From positions 62,001 through 126,000 of the forward strand of contig NZ_PGFA01000004.1 in NCBI RefSeq assembly GCF_002797555.1: a DNA stretch of 64,000 nucleotides, given 5' to 3'. Under the pieces are notes generated by a model, which saw nothing but the letters and a program-made list of their open reading frames with translations, made no database searches and was not told the DNA's origin. Shown one piece after another: positions 51,674 to 59,200 of this stretch. Positions within the stretch are counted from its first letter, which is position 1; every line of letters starts with the position of its first letter. A program made the translations under genes and the position numbers. This DNA is from Hymenobacter chitinivorans DSM 11115. Its GTDB lineage: Bacteria; Bacteroidota; Bacteroidia; Cytophagales; Hymenobacteraceae.

Positions 51674-51988
51674 ATGGGTAGCAAAACCACTACCGGTATT
51701 CTGTGCTTCGCGGGCGGTGCCCTCACCGGGGCCGCTGTTGGACTTCTGTTTGCTCCGGAAAAGGGGCGCGAAACCCGTAGCTGGCTCAGCTACCAGCTCG
51801 AAAAGTACCGCGAAGTACTGGCCGACCTCACCGAAAGCCTCGTCACGAGCCGCGGCGAAGTTGGGCCCACGTCCAGCGCCAAGTCGGAAGGCCAGCGCGT
51901 AATTCAGGACGCCAAGAGCAAAGCCGAACAGCTGCTCGGCGACGTGGATCAGCTGATCAACCAGATCAACTCGCGCAAAGCCGTTTAA
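51674..51988 (+). CDS. YtxH family protein
   Basis: 104 residues from the ATG at 51674 (MGSKTTTGILCFAGGALTGA). A Gly-rich membrane helix near 8-26 (AGGALTGAAVGLLFAPEKG) carries the typical LLFAPxxG motif, and a charged coiled-coil tail follows. YtxH proteins are small membrane-anchored and often stress-related; no mechanism is known. The start at 51620 would place 18 polar residues first. Confidence 0.85.
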   Translation: MGSKTTTGILCFAGGALTGAAVGLLFAPEKGRETRSWLSYQLEKYREVLADLTESLVTSRGEVGPTSSAKSEGQRVIQDAKSKAEQLLGDVDQLINQINSRKAV

Positions 51989-52010
51989 TTAAGCCAGCCG
52001 ATGTAACAGA

Positions 52011-52060
52011 TGTGCTGATGTACTGAAGACGTTTTCATCTTCAGTACATCAGCACATTTT
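52011..52060 (+). repeat. Octamer-type hairpin, family E, possibly a terminator
   Basis: TGTGCTGATGTACTGAAGA (52011-52029) is exactly inverted at 52038-52056, with an 8-base loop and a T tract after. Words GATGTGCT and GATGTACT are octamers like those of the other repeat families. It ends the YtxH transcript and precedes the isocitrate-dehydrogenase-family promoter. Confidence 0.8.
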
Positions 52061-52084
52061 TATTATTGCCCCTGCCCAGGGTAT

Positions 52085-52092
52085 TACCTTTG
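52085..52092 (+). promoter_or_regulatory. Promoter -7 box of the isocitrate dehydrogenase-family gene
   Basis: TACCTTTG matches TAnnTTTG. A TTG at 52066-52068 is 16 bases upstream. The predicted leader is about 100 bases. Confidence 0.5.
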
Positions 52093-52197
52093 TGCCGGAA
52101 TGGCTGCATGCAGCCTAAGTGAGGCGCCCGCAAGTCGGCAGGCGCTTCACGTTCAGACGAGTAACCTCAGTACCTCTCCTAAATAGATAGTAGCAGA

Positions 52198-53199
52198 ATG
52201 CACACCATCACCCTCATCCCCGGCGACGGCATCGGGCCCGAAATCACGAAGGCAGTTCAGGACATTTTCTCGGCCGCTGGCGCCCCCATTCAGTGGGAAG
52301 AGCAGAACGCGGGCCAGACGACCTTCGACCAGTCGGGCGAGCTGATTCCGCAGTCGTTGCTCGACTCGCTGGAGAAAAACCGCGTGGCCCTGAAAGGCCC
52401 CATCACGACGCCCGTGGGCAAGGGTTTCCGCAGCATCAACATCACGCTGCGCCAGAAGTACGACCTCTACCAGAACGTGCGCCCGGCCAAAACCACCGAG
52501 GGCATTGAGTCGCGCTACACCGGCGTAAACCTGGTGCTGTTCCGCGAAAACACCGAGGGTCTGTACTCGGGCCTGGAAGTGTACGACGAGCGCCTGGGCA
52601 TTTCCGACTCGTTTAACCGCATCACGGTGGAAGGCTCGCGCAAAATCTGCCGCGCCGCCTTCGCCTACGCCGCCAAGCACGGCCGCAAAAAGGTGACCCT
52701 GGCTCACAAGGCCAACATCCTCAAAATGGCCGGCAAGCTCATGCTCGACGCCTGCAAAGAGGCCGCCACCGAGTTTCCGCAAATCGTGTTCGAGGACAAA
52801 ATCATCGACAACATGTGCATGCAGCTCGTCAACAAGCCCGAGCAGTTCGACGTGGTGGTGACGACCAACCTGTTTGGGGACATCCTTTCCGACCTCTGCG
52901 CCGGCCTCGTGGGCGGTCTGGGCGTAGTTTCGGGGGCCAACATTGGCGACAAGATGGCCATCTTCGAAGCCGTGCACGGCTCGGCCCCCGACATTGCCGG
53001 CCAAGGCAAGGCCAACCCCACGGCGCTGCTGCGCTCGGGCCTGATGATGCTCCACCACCTGGGTGAGCACGCGCTGGCCGACCGTATCGAAAAGGCCCTG
53101 GACGAGACCCTGAAGCATAAAGAGGAGTGCACCGGCGACCTGGGCGGTAAAGCCAGCACCAGCGAGTTTGCCCAGTCGATTATCGGCCGACTGGCGTAA
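52198..53199 (+). CDS. NAD-dependent isocitrate dehydrogenase family
   Basis: 333 residues. The start TITLIPGDGIGPEITKAVQ, the substrate loop RENTEGLYSGLE near residues 117-128, LAHKANILKM near 169-178 and the metal site NLFGDILSDLCAGLVGGLG near 222-240 mark the isocitrate/isopropylmalate dehydrogenase family. TEGLYSG with no leucine genes nearby favours isocitrate dehydrogenase (NAD type) over 3-isopropylmalate dehydrogenase. It would convert isocitrate to 2-oxoglutarate in the TCA cycle. Confidence 0.88.
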   Translation: MHTITLIPGDGIGPEITKAVQDIFSAAGAPIQWEEQNAGQTTFDQSGELIPQSLLDSLEKNRVALKGPITTPVGKGFRSINITLRQKYDLYQNVRPAKTTEGIESRYTGVNLVLFRENTEGLYSGLEVYDERLGISDSFNRITVEGSRKICRAAFAYAAKHGRKKVTLAHKANILKMAGKLMLDACKEAATEFPQIVFEDKIIDNMCMQLVNKPEQFDVVVTTNLFGDILSDLCAGLVGGLGVVSGANIGDKMAIFEAVHGSAPDIAGQGKANPTALLRSGLMMLHHLGEHALADRIEKALDETLKHKEECTGDLGGKASTSEFAQSIIGRLA

Positions 53200-53209
53200 G
53201 CGCGCATAA

Positions 53210-53280
53210 ACCAGTTCCCCTCCTTAGATAAGCAGGGGTGCCCGGCGGGCACCCCTGCTTATCTAAGGAGGGGAACTGGT
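53210..53280. repeat. 71-base near-perfect palindrome
   Basis: Two 35-base arms (53210-53244 and 53246-53280) are exact inverses around a single G. They include TCCCCTCCTTAG and GGGGTGCCCG. There is no strong T tract, so a terminator role is uncertain; it could be a mobile palindromic repeat (family F). Confidence 0.9.
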
Positions 53281-53352
53281 GTTTTAGGTCTTGTAAAACT
53301 TCGTCTTAACTTTACCATTCCAGCGGCTCTAAATGGCCGCATTTCTACTTCT

Positions 53353-53880
53353 ATGAAACGTACCCTGTTCTCTGCTCTGCTGCTTTCCAGCGCCCTCCTG
53401 TTTGGGGCCTGCAACAACGACAAGCCCGCCGAAGTGGGCACGGAAGGCATGAATGCCGCTGCTACCGCCGCTTCCGACGCCGCTAACCCCACCGTGGACA
53501 ACCCCAACGTGGCCAGCGAAACCGAAGCGCCCAACCCCAACGCCCCGGTGATGACCTTCACCGAGAAGGAGTTCAACTTCGGTGACATCAAGCCCGGCGA
53601 CGTGGTAAAGCACACGTTCGAGTTTACCAACACCGGCAAGTCGCCGCTGCTGATTGAAAACGCTACGGCTTCTTGCGGCTGCACCACCCCCAACTGGACC
53701 AAGGACCCCATTGCTCCCGGTGGCAAAGGCACCATTGAAGTGCAGTTTAACAGCCAGGGCAAAGCCGGCTTGCAGAACAAAGAGGTAGCCGTGCGGGCTA
53801 ATACCCAGCCCAACATCACCCAGATTGCCATTCGCGCCAACATTCTGCCCGAAAGCACCAACGGTCCGGTAAAGCAATAA
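53353..53880 (+). CDS. DUF1573 family lipoprotein
   Basis: 175 residues. The signal MKRTLFSALLLSSALLFGAC ends with a lipobox Cys. An Ala, Asn and Pro linker leads to the DUF1573 domain near residues 70-165: FNFGDIKPGDVVKHTFEFTN, NATASCGCTTPNWTKDPIAP and GLQNKEVAVRANTQPN. The domain is an immunoglobulin-like fold with a conserved CGC; its role is unknown. It should be anchored in the outer or inner membrane facing the periplasm. Confidence 0.88.
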   Translation: MKRTLFSALLLSSALLFGACNNDKPAEVGTEGMNAAATAASDAANPTVDNPNVASETEAPNPNAPVMTFTEKEFNFGDIKPGDVVKHTFEFTNTGKSPLLIENATASCGCTTPNWTKDPIAPGGKGTIEVQFNSQGKAGLQNKEVAVRANTQPNITQIAIRANILPESTNGPVKQ

Positions 53881-53909
53881 CCGGCTTTCCTCGCTTTATT
53901 TCTCCTTTT

Positions 53910-54010
53910 GCCTCTGTCATCCTGAGCAGAGCGCAGGACCTTACCACGTTCGAACAACTCGTTCAACTTTCATAAGGTCCTGCGCAAGCTCAGGATGACA
54001 GGCGTTTTTT
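53910..54010 (+). repeat. Inverted repeat, TGTCATCCTGAGC family (family G)
   Basis: CTGTCATCCTGAGC and GCGCAGGACCTTA on the left are matched by TAAGGTCCTGCGC and GCTCAGGATGACAG on the right, with a 2-3 base bulge and a loop holding CGTTCGAACAACTCGTTC. A run of T follows, so it may also end the DUF1573 transcript. Similar sequences are interspersed in many bacteria. Confidence 0.8.
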
Positions 54011-54042
54011 AGGCTGGCACTTCCTACTGCTTTTTCTTTCCC

Positions 54043-54378
54043 ATGCTGACAACGCTTCTGTTACAAGCCCAAACCGGTGAAGGCCTGACCTCGCTCATAT
54101 TCCCGGTTCTGATTGCCGTAGTGGTTTACTTTTTCATGATCCGGCCCCAGCAGCGCCGCTCGTCCGAAGCCAAGAAGTTTCGGGAGTCGTTGGTGAAAGG
54201 TGCCGCGGTGGTCACCATTGGCGGCCTGCACGGCAAGGTGCTGGAGGTCCACGAGGAGTCGGTTATTATCGAAGTCGACAAGGGCGTGCGGCTCAAGTTC
54301 GACCGGACGGCCATTGCCCGGGAAGTAGCGCCCAAGAATGCGCCGGCCGCTGCACCCACCACGCCGACCGATTCGTAA
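54043..54378 (+). CDS. yajC: Preprotein translocase subunit YajC
   Basis: 111 residues. A membrane helix near 15-35 (SLIFPVLIAVVVYFFMIRPQ) is followed by the family motif RPQQRRSSEAKKFRESLVKG and VVTIGGLHGKVLEVHEESVI, then an Ala/Pro/Thr tail. YajC joins SecDF in protein export. The YbbR-like gene follows by 12 bases. Confidence 0.93.
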   Translation: MLTTLLLQAQTGEGLTSLIFPVLIAVVVYFFMIRPQQRRSSEAKKFRESLVKGAAVVTIGGLHGKVLEVHEESVIIEVDKGVRLKFDRTAIAREVAPKNAPAAAPTTPTDS

Positions 54379-54390
54379 GCTTACCTCGTC

Positions 54391-55350
54391 ATGCCGTTTG
54401 TCCGCGCGTATCGTCTGGCCCGCTGGTTTACCAGCCCGTTTTTCGGGCAGGAGCGGAGCTATTGGCGGGCGGTAACGGCGTGCTTTTTGGCGGCTTCCAC
54501 GTTCTGGCTGCTCAACGCGCTGAACAAGACCTACACCACGCGCATCACGTACCCGCTCACCTGGGTCTATGATGAGCAGCGCTACATTCCGGTGAAGCCC
54601 CTGCCCACGGAAGTAGCCGTAAACGTGACGGGCCGGGGCTGGAAGTTGCTGCGCAAAAACCTGCTGCTCGACGTGAAGCCCGCCGAGGTGCGCCTGCGCC
54701 GCTTGCCAGCCACGCGCTTCGTCACGGGCCAGTCGCTGCGGCCGGCCCTGCAGGCGGCTATGGAAGGCTTGCAGTTCAACTACGTGCTGGCCGACACGCT
54801 TTGGGTGGAATTTGACCGGCTCGTGACGCGGCGGCTGCCCCTGGCCCTGAGTCCCAAGGCCGATGGGTCGGCGCTGCCGTACGCGGCCGTGTTTACGCCC
54901 GAAAGCGTGGCCTTTCACGGGCCGGCCCGCACCGTCAACAGTCTGGCCAGCCCCTATCCGGTGCATTTGCCCCAGGCCCCGGCCGGCAGCAGCGAGGGTG
55001 CCATCATCGTGCCCATCGGCGGCCCCGATTTGGTGCAGGCCCAGGTCCAGGACGTGAAAGTGCGCCTGCAGCCCCGCCCCCTGATTTCCTTCCCGATGCA
55101 CGTGGTGCCCGAGCTGCGCGACTTTCCGGCCGGCCAGCACTTCACCCTGCACCCGGCCACGGTGCAGCTGCTGGTGCAGTGCTTCCCCGAAGACTCGGCC
55201 CGCCTCGACCGGACCCAGGTGCGGGTGCTGCTGCACTACGGCCAGTTTCACTCCCCCGATTCCAGCCTGCAGCCCGTCGTATCCCAGGCGCCTACCCTGG
55301 CCCGCGGCGTACGAATCCTAACCTCGCTAGTCCGGGTTTCACAGCGGTGA
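54391..55350 (+). CDS. YbbR-like domain protein
   Basis: 319 residues. The first 30 residues are polar; a membrane helix lies near 28-48 (AVTACFLAASTFWLLNALNK). Beta-rich repeats of about 80 residues with YVLADTLWVEFDRLVTRRLP and VAFHGPARTVNSL follow, typical of YbbR (CdaR-like) modules on the outer face. In Firmicutes CdaR regulates diadenylate cyclase; here no cyclase is adjacent. The TGA stop lies in the first word of repeat family A. Confidence 0.82.
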   Translation: MPFVRAYRLARWFTSPFFGQERSYWRAVTACFLAASTFWLLNALNKTYTTRITYPLTWVYDEQRYIPVKPLPTEVAVNVTGRGWKLLRKNLLLDVKPAEVRLRRLPATRFVTGQSLRPALQAAMEGLQFNYVLADTLWVEFDRLVTRRLPLALSPKADGSALPYAAVFTPESVAFHGPARTVNSLASPYPVHLPQAPAGSSEGAIIVPIGGPDLVQAQVQDVKVRLQPRPLISFPMHVVPELRDFPAGQHFTLHPATVQLLVQCFPEDSARLDRTQVRVLLHYGQFHSPDSSLQPVVSQAPTLARGVRILTSLVRVSQR

Positions 55351-55464
55351 GATAGTGAAATGGTGAAATAGGGAGTTCGTTGTTCTTACTGCGCAGATGG
55401 CACATATTGAACGACAACTCACCATTTCACTATTTCACCAACTCACCAACTCACCATTTCACAG
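55346..55464. repeat. Octamer-arm inverted repeat, family A copy 3
   Basis: Left words GGTGAGAT, AGTGAAAT, GGTGAAAT, AGGGAGTT; right words TCACCATT, TCACTATT, TCACCAAC, TCACCAAC, TCACCATT and TCACAG up to the coaE ATG. 55346-55366 pairs with 55419-55439 with one mismatch. On the minus strand the loop begins TTGTCGTTCAATATG, so this copy lies in the opposite orientation to copies 1 and 2. It bridges the YbbR-like stop codon to the coaE start. Confidence 0.9.
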
Positions 55465-56061
55465 ATGCTTCGAATTGGAATAACGGGCGGGATTGGGTCG
55501 GGTAAGAGCGTGGTGTGCCGGCTGTTTGCGGTGCTGGGCGTGCCCGTGTACGACGCCGATTCCCGGGCCAAGTGGGTAATGGCCAATGACGCGGTGCTGC
55601 GGGAGGCGCTTGTGGCGGCGTTTGGGGCGGAGGCCTTTGAGGCCAGCGGGCAGCCCAACCGGACGTACCTGGCCCAGGTGGTGTTCAAGGACCCCGAGCA
55701 GCTGACCCGGCTCAACGGGCTGGTGCACCCGCGCGTGGGCCTCGACTTTGAACAGTGGGCCCAGGCCCAGCAGGCCACCGGGGTGCCCTACATTCTGAAG
55801 GAAGCCGCCCTGCTCTACGAATCGGGCTCCTATAAGCAGCTCGACCGGATTATCACCGTATTCGCGCCCCAGGCCGTGCGCCAGGCCCGGGTGCTGCGCC
55901 GCGACCCGCACCGTACCCCCGACGACATCCTGGCCATTATCGGTAAGCAGATGAGCGAGGAAGAAAAGCTTAGCCGCGCCGACTACGTCCTGCGCAACGA
56001 CGACGAGCACCTGCTCATTCCGCAAGTGCTGAAGCTGGACCGGCAGTTTCGGCAAGGGTAA
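55465..56061 (+). CDS. coaE: Dephospho-CoA kinase
   Basis: 198 residues. The P-loop GGIGSGKS lies near residues 7-14, followed by VYDADSRAKWVMAN near 30-43, LVHPRVGLDFE near 87 and VFAPQAVRQARVLRRD near 132. It makes the last step to coenzyme A from dephospho-CoA. Its ATG directly follows repeat copy 3, which therefore supplies the whole leader. Related steps are panC and panD at 19.4-20.7 kb. Confidence 0.94.
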   Translation: MLRIGITGGIGSGKSVVCRLFAVLGVPVYDADSRAKWVMANDAVLREALVAAFGAEAFEASGQPNRTYLAQVVFKDPEQLTRLNGLVHPRVGLDFEQWAQAQQATGVPYILKEAALLYESGSYKQLDRIITVFAPQAVRQARVLRRDPHRTPDDILAIIGKQMSEEEKLSRADYVLRNDDEHLLIPQVLKLDRQFRQG

Positions 56062-56070
56062 AAATCCCCG

Positions 56071-56232
56071 GGTCATTGCAAGGCCGGAGGCGTGGCCATC
56101 CGCCCTCTGAAATGTGCGGAGTATTCTTAAGTGAAAAGCCCTTTACTCCAGCTGGAATAAAGGGCTTTCCGATAAAAGGAAGTTTGTCACGAGTAGAGGA
56201 CGGATTGCTTTGGCTCACGCCTCGCAATAACA
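56071..56232. repeat. Large imperfect palindrome, family H, with inner hairpin
   Basis: The left arm GTCATTGCAAGGCCGGAGGC and the right arm, whose inverse begins GTTATTGCGAGGCGTGAGCC, are roughly 70 percent alike over about 37 bases. Inside, AAAGCCCTTTA (56135-56145) pairs with TAAAGGGCTTT (56158-56168) around the palindrome TCCAGCTGGA. It fills the gap after coaE. Confidence 0.7.
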
Positions 56233-56233
56233 C

Positions 56234-56261
56234 AACTTCACAAACTCACCATTTCACTACT
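56234..56261. repeat. Solo arm of repeat family A
   Basis: Three 8-base words, TCACAAAC, TCACCATT and TCACTACT, with no matching arm or core. The TAG stop of the minus-strand GNAT-like gene (56259-56257) lies inside the last word, as in copy 2. Confidence 0.65.
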
Positions 56262-57426
56262 TGATAATCGGGCAGCGCTCGAAGGGGCGGGTTTCGTCGA
56301 AGAGCTTGCGGTAGGTGACGTGGGTTTTGTGGATGCGGGCCCCAATGGAGCGAGTAACGGCCAGCATGCGAGGGTTGAAGTCGCCAATCCAGTTCATCTC
56401 GCAGTCGGTGTAGCCGGCGCGCAAGAATTCCGCACGGGCGTGCTCCATCAGGGCTGATTCCACCTTTTTGCCCTGCCAGGCCGGTACCACCCCGAAGATG
56501 ACGCCGAACATCTTTTTATCGGGGCGTTGGTCGTATTTGCGCTTTTGCCAGAGGAAACGCAGCTTGTCCCAGAGGTTGAAGCGGGCTCCGATGTGCTTGA
56601 AAATCTGGTTGAGCTCGGGCAAACTCACGAAGAAGGCAATGGGCTCGTCGTTATGATAGGCAAACCAGAGCAGCCGCTCATCGGCCACGGGCTTCATTTC
56701 CTTGACCAGGCTGCGGGCCTTTTCCAGCGACATGCCCGCTACGCCGCTGTGGTTGGCCCAGGCTAGGTTATACACGTGGTGAAAGTCGCGGGCCAGCTGC
56801 TCGGCGTTGCTTTTATCAGCGTGGCGGAAGCTGAACTCGGGCTGGGCGGCGTAGGATTCCACGGCGCGGTGGAAGACCTCGTGCAGGGGCACGGCCACTT
56901 CGCGGTAGCAAGTATACTGCTTGAAATACACCTGAAAGCCGTAGGCTTCGAACAGCTGCTGGTAGTAGGGCGGGTGGTAGAACATACCGTAGTTGGGCTC
57001 GGTGAAGCCCGCCACGAGCAGGCCCCAGTACCGGTCCCGCTCCCCGAAGTTGATGGGGCCGTCCATGGCTTGCATGCCGCGCTGCGCCAGCCAGCTCTTG
57101 CCCGCCTCAAAGAGTGTATTGGCTGCTGCCTGGTCGTTGATGCACTCAAAAAAGCCCAGGCCGCCGGTGGGCAGGGTGGGGTCGGTGTGGGCCGTCTTCT
57201 GGTTAATAAAGGCCGCAACCCGGCCAATGACCTCGCCGCCGTTGTCGGTCAGAATCCAGCGGATGGCCTCCCCGTGCTGGAAGTTGATGTTCTTCTGCGG
57301 ATCGAATACGGCCTCGATTTCGTGGTCGAGGGGGGAAATGTAGTTGGGCTGGTCCTGGTAGATACGGCGGGGCAGGTCCAGGAACTGCCGGATGCGTGGG
57401 GCGTCGGTTACTTCGAGTAAAGGCAT
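56257..57426 (-). CDS. GNAT-like N-acetyltransferase family protein
   Basis: 389 residues from the ATG at 57426 (MPLLEVTDAPRIRQFLDLPR). It resembles large bacterial proteins with one GNAT-like domain: GEVIGRVAAFINQKTAHTDP near residues 62-82, GLGFFECINDQAAANTLFEA near 90-110, MDGPINFGERDRYWGLLVAG near 122-141 and a C-terminal half with GVIFGVVPAWQGKKVESALM near 315. Substrate unknown. It is the second gene of an operon with the glycosyltransferase upstream (gap 43 bases). Confidence 0.75.
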   Translation of the reverse strand: MPLLEVTDAPRIRQFLDLPRRIYQDQPNYISPLDHEIEAVFDPQKNINFQHGEAIRWILTDNGGEVIGRVAAFINQKTAHTDPTLPTGGLGFFECINDQAAANTLFEAGKSWLAQRGMQAMDGPINFGERDRYWGLLVAGFTEPNYGMFYHPPYYQQLFEAYGFQVYFKQYTCYREVAVPLHEVFHRAVESYAAQPEFSFRHADKSNAEQLARDFHHVYNLAWANHSGVAGMSLEKARSLVKEMKPVADERLLWFAYHNDEPIAFFVSLPELNQIFKHIGARFNLWDKLRFLWQKRKYDQRPDKKMFGVIFGVVPAWQGKKVESALMEHARAEFLRAGYTDCEMNWIGDFNPRMLAVTRSIGARIHKTHVTYRKLFDETRPFERCPIIK

Positions 57427-57469
57427 TGGCAACAAAAAGCAAAGGCGAAAAACGGGCCGCGGCGGGGCA

Positions 57470-59137
57470 TCAGGGCCGGCGAAATACCGACAAAATCTTG
57501 ACTCCATTTACCCGGATGCAGTACACCTCCGGGCCGTAGCGGGCCGGGTAGGAACCCGGATGCCAGCGGTAAGTTGTCAGAAAGTAGCGCGCCTGGGCCC
57601 CGGTAGTAAGCACGAGGCGGGCCCGCTCGGCCGGAGGCAAAAGTAAGTGGTTGTTGTGAAGCATGAGTGCGGCGCGCGGGTCGGTGCCCACCATGACGCG
57701 GGCCCCGGGGTCGTGGGCCAGAATCCACTCCAGCCCGCGCCGACCCGACAGGCCCCAGTAGTCGCGCTCAAACAGCCGCTCGGCCACCGGCCCGGGCAAA
57801 AAACTGAAGTACACGTTCTGGTAGGGATGGTCCCGGATAATGCGGTACGAGGCCGTGAGCATGCCCCCGGCCAGTAGCACAAGCAGCCCGGTGCCCAGCC
57901 CGCGCCGGATCCGCCTGGGCTCCAGCTGTAAAAGTCGGGCGCTGCGGACACCGCGCAAGGCCAGCAGCAGAAAGGCCGGGTAGATAAAGTAGAGGTGGCG
58001 CCACCCATCGTAAATAACCGAGTGGAGCACGATAATGGCGCCCAGCGGGGTAAAAAACCAGACGGCGTACAGCAGGTCCTGCCGGCCGGTGCGAGTCCGC
58101 AGCCAGACCCGGGGCTGCCGGGCCGCCGCGGCCAGCAGCGCGCCGGTTCCCGTCAGAAACAGAACCGTGTAAGCCACTGGCGTGGTAATGAGCAGCCACA
58201 CCGGGGCGTAGTGCCAGGGCAGGTGGCGCACCGAAAGCTGCCGGCCCCAGTACTGCACCAGCATATCGGAGCGGTAGCGGCTAAAGCTCTGGAAAGCCGC
58301 CAGAAAATGGTCGATGGGGTGTTCCCAAAGATAGGGCCAGCCCGCCACCACAATGGTCGCCGCCGCCGGCACGTACAGCAGCAGGGCCCGCAGCAAACGG
58401 CGGCGGATGGCGGGCCGGTACCACATTTCCAGGCCGGCAAAAACCGCGGTGAGGCCCAGCAGCAGTACGCCCATTGTGCGCACGTCGAGGGCCGCGCCGG
58501 TAGCCAGAGCGTGCAACAGCGCCCCACCTGCCGAGGGCCGGCGCAGCAGCCGGGTCAGGGTGTAAATGCCGAACGTGAAAAACGCCAGGAACACGAGGTC
58601 CTTGTAGTTGTAAAAGGCTTCGGCAAACAGCCGGGGCGACAACAGCAGTAAGGCTGCGCCCAGCAGCCCGAGACGCCAGCTGCGGAAGCGCCCGGCGGCC
58701 AGGACGTAAAACCCGTAGAGGCCCGCCATCACCGTGAAAAACGTGACTAGGTGACGCAGAAAGTACACGTCGCGTGGGTCTTCGGCGCCCACCAGCTTTT
58801 CCAGCACCACCAGCGGCATCTGAAAAATGACGCCGTGGTCCACATCCTCATTCTGGCTCATGTCGGGAATAGCGGCAAAGCTTTCCTGGCGCCGGGCCAG
58901 GTCCGGCGCCAGGCGCAAAGCCACGTACTTCACGCTGATAATGCCGTTGAGCCGGTCGAGCTGCTCATCCCACGACAGGCCATAGTCGCGGTGCAGCAGG
59001 ATGCCCAGCAGCGTCAGGAGCGCGAAAAAGCCCAGGACTAGGGGCCGGCGCAGCGAATCGGGCAGTAGGGGAGTAGGCCGCAGCAACGGGCAGGCAGATG
59101 AGGTACAACCAAAGCGTAACAGTCCGAAAGGTAACAC
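57470..59137 (-). CDS. GT-C family membrane glycosyltransferase
   Basis: 555 residues from a GTG at 59137; later starts near residue 30 are possible. About 11-13 membrane helices. The first outer loop has DYGLSWDEQLDRLNG, whose Asp-Glu is the catalytic pattern of GT-C (GT39/ArnT-like) enzymes using lipid-linked sugars. A periplasmic C-terminal segment ends the protein (LTTGAQARYFLTTYRW). Donor and acceptor are unknown. It is divergent from another GT-C gene. Confidence 0.78.
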   Translation of the reverse strand: MLPFGLLRFGCTSSACPLLRPTPLLPDSLRRPLVLGFFALLTLLGILLHRDYGLSWDEQLDRLNGIISVKYVALRLAPDLARRQESFAAIPDMSQNEDVDHGVIFQMPLVVLEKLVGAEDPRDVYFLRHLVTFFTVMAGLYGFYVLAAGRFRSWRLGLLGAALLLLSPRLFAEAFYNYKDLVFLAFFTFGIYTLTRLLRRPSAGGALLHALATGAALDVRTMGVLLLGLTAVFAGLEMWYRPAIRRRLLRALLLYVPAAATIVVAGWPYLWEHPIDHFLAAFQSFSRYRSDMLVQYWGRQLSVRHLPWHYAPVWLLITTPVAYTVLFLTGTGALLAAAARQPRVWLRTRTGRQDLLYAVWFFTPLGAIIVLHSVIYDGWRHLYFIYPAFLLLALRGVRSARLLQLEPRRIRRGLGTGLLVLLAGGMLTASYRIIRDHPYQNVYFSFLPGPVAERLFERDYWGLSGRRGLEWILAHDPGARVMVGTDPRAALMLHNNHLLLPPAERARLVLTTGAQARYFLTTYRWHPGSYPARYGPEVYCIRVNGVKILSVFRRP

Positions 59138-59200
59138 CGCCGCTCCAATGCCCCGGACTTCGGCCGGCGTACTTCCAGACCCGGCGTAAAATCGTAACCT

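Noticed and set aside
55419..55464. Short regular repeats considered as a CRISPR array
   Set aside because: The unit is 8 bases with no spacers, and no cas genes are near.
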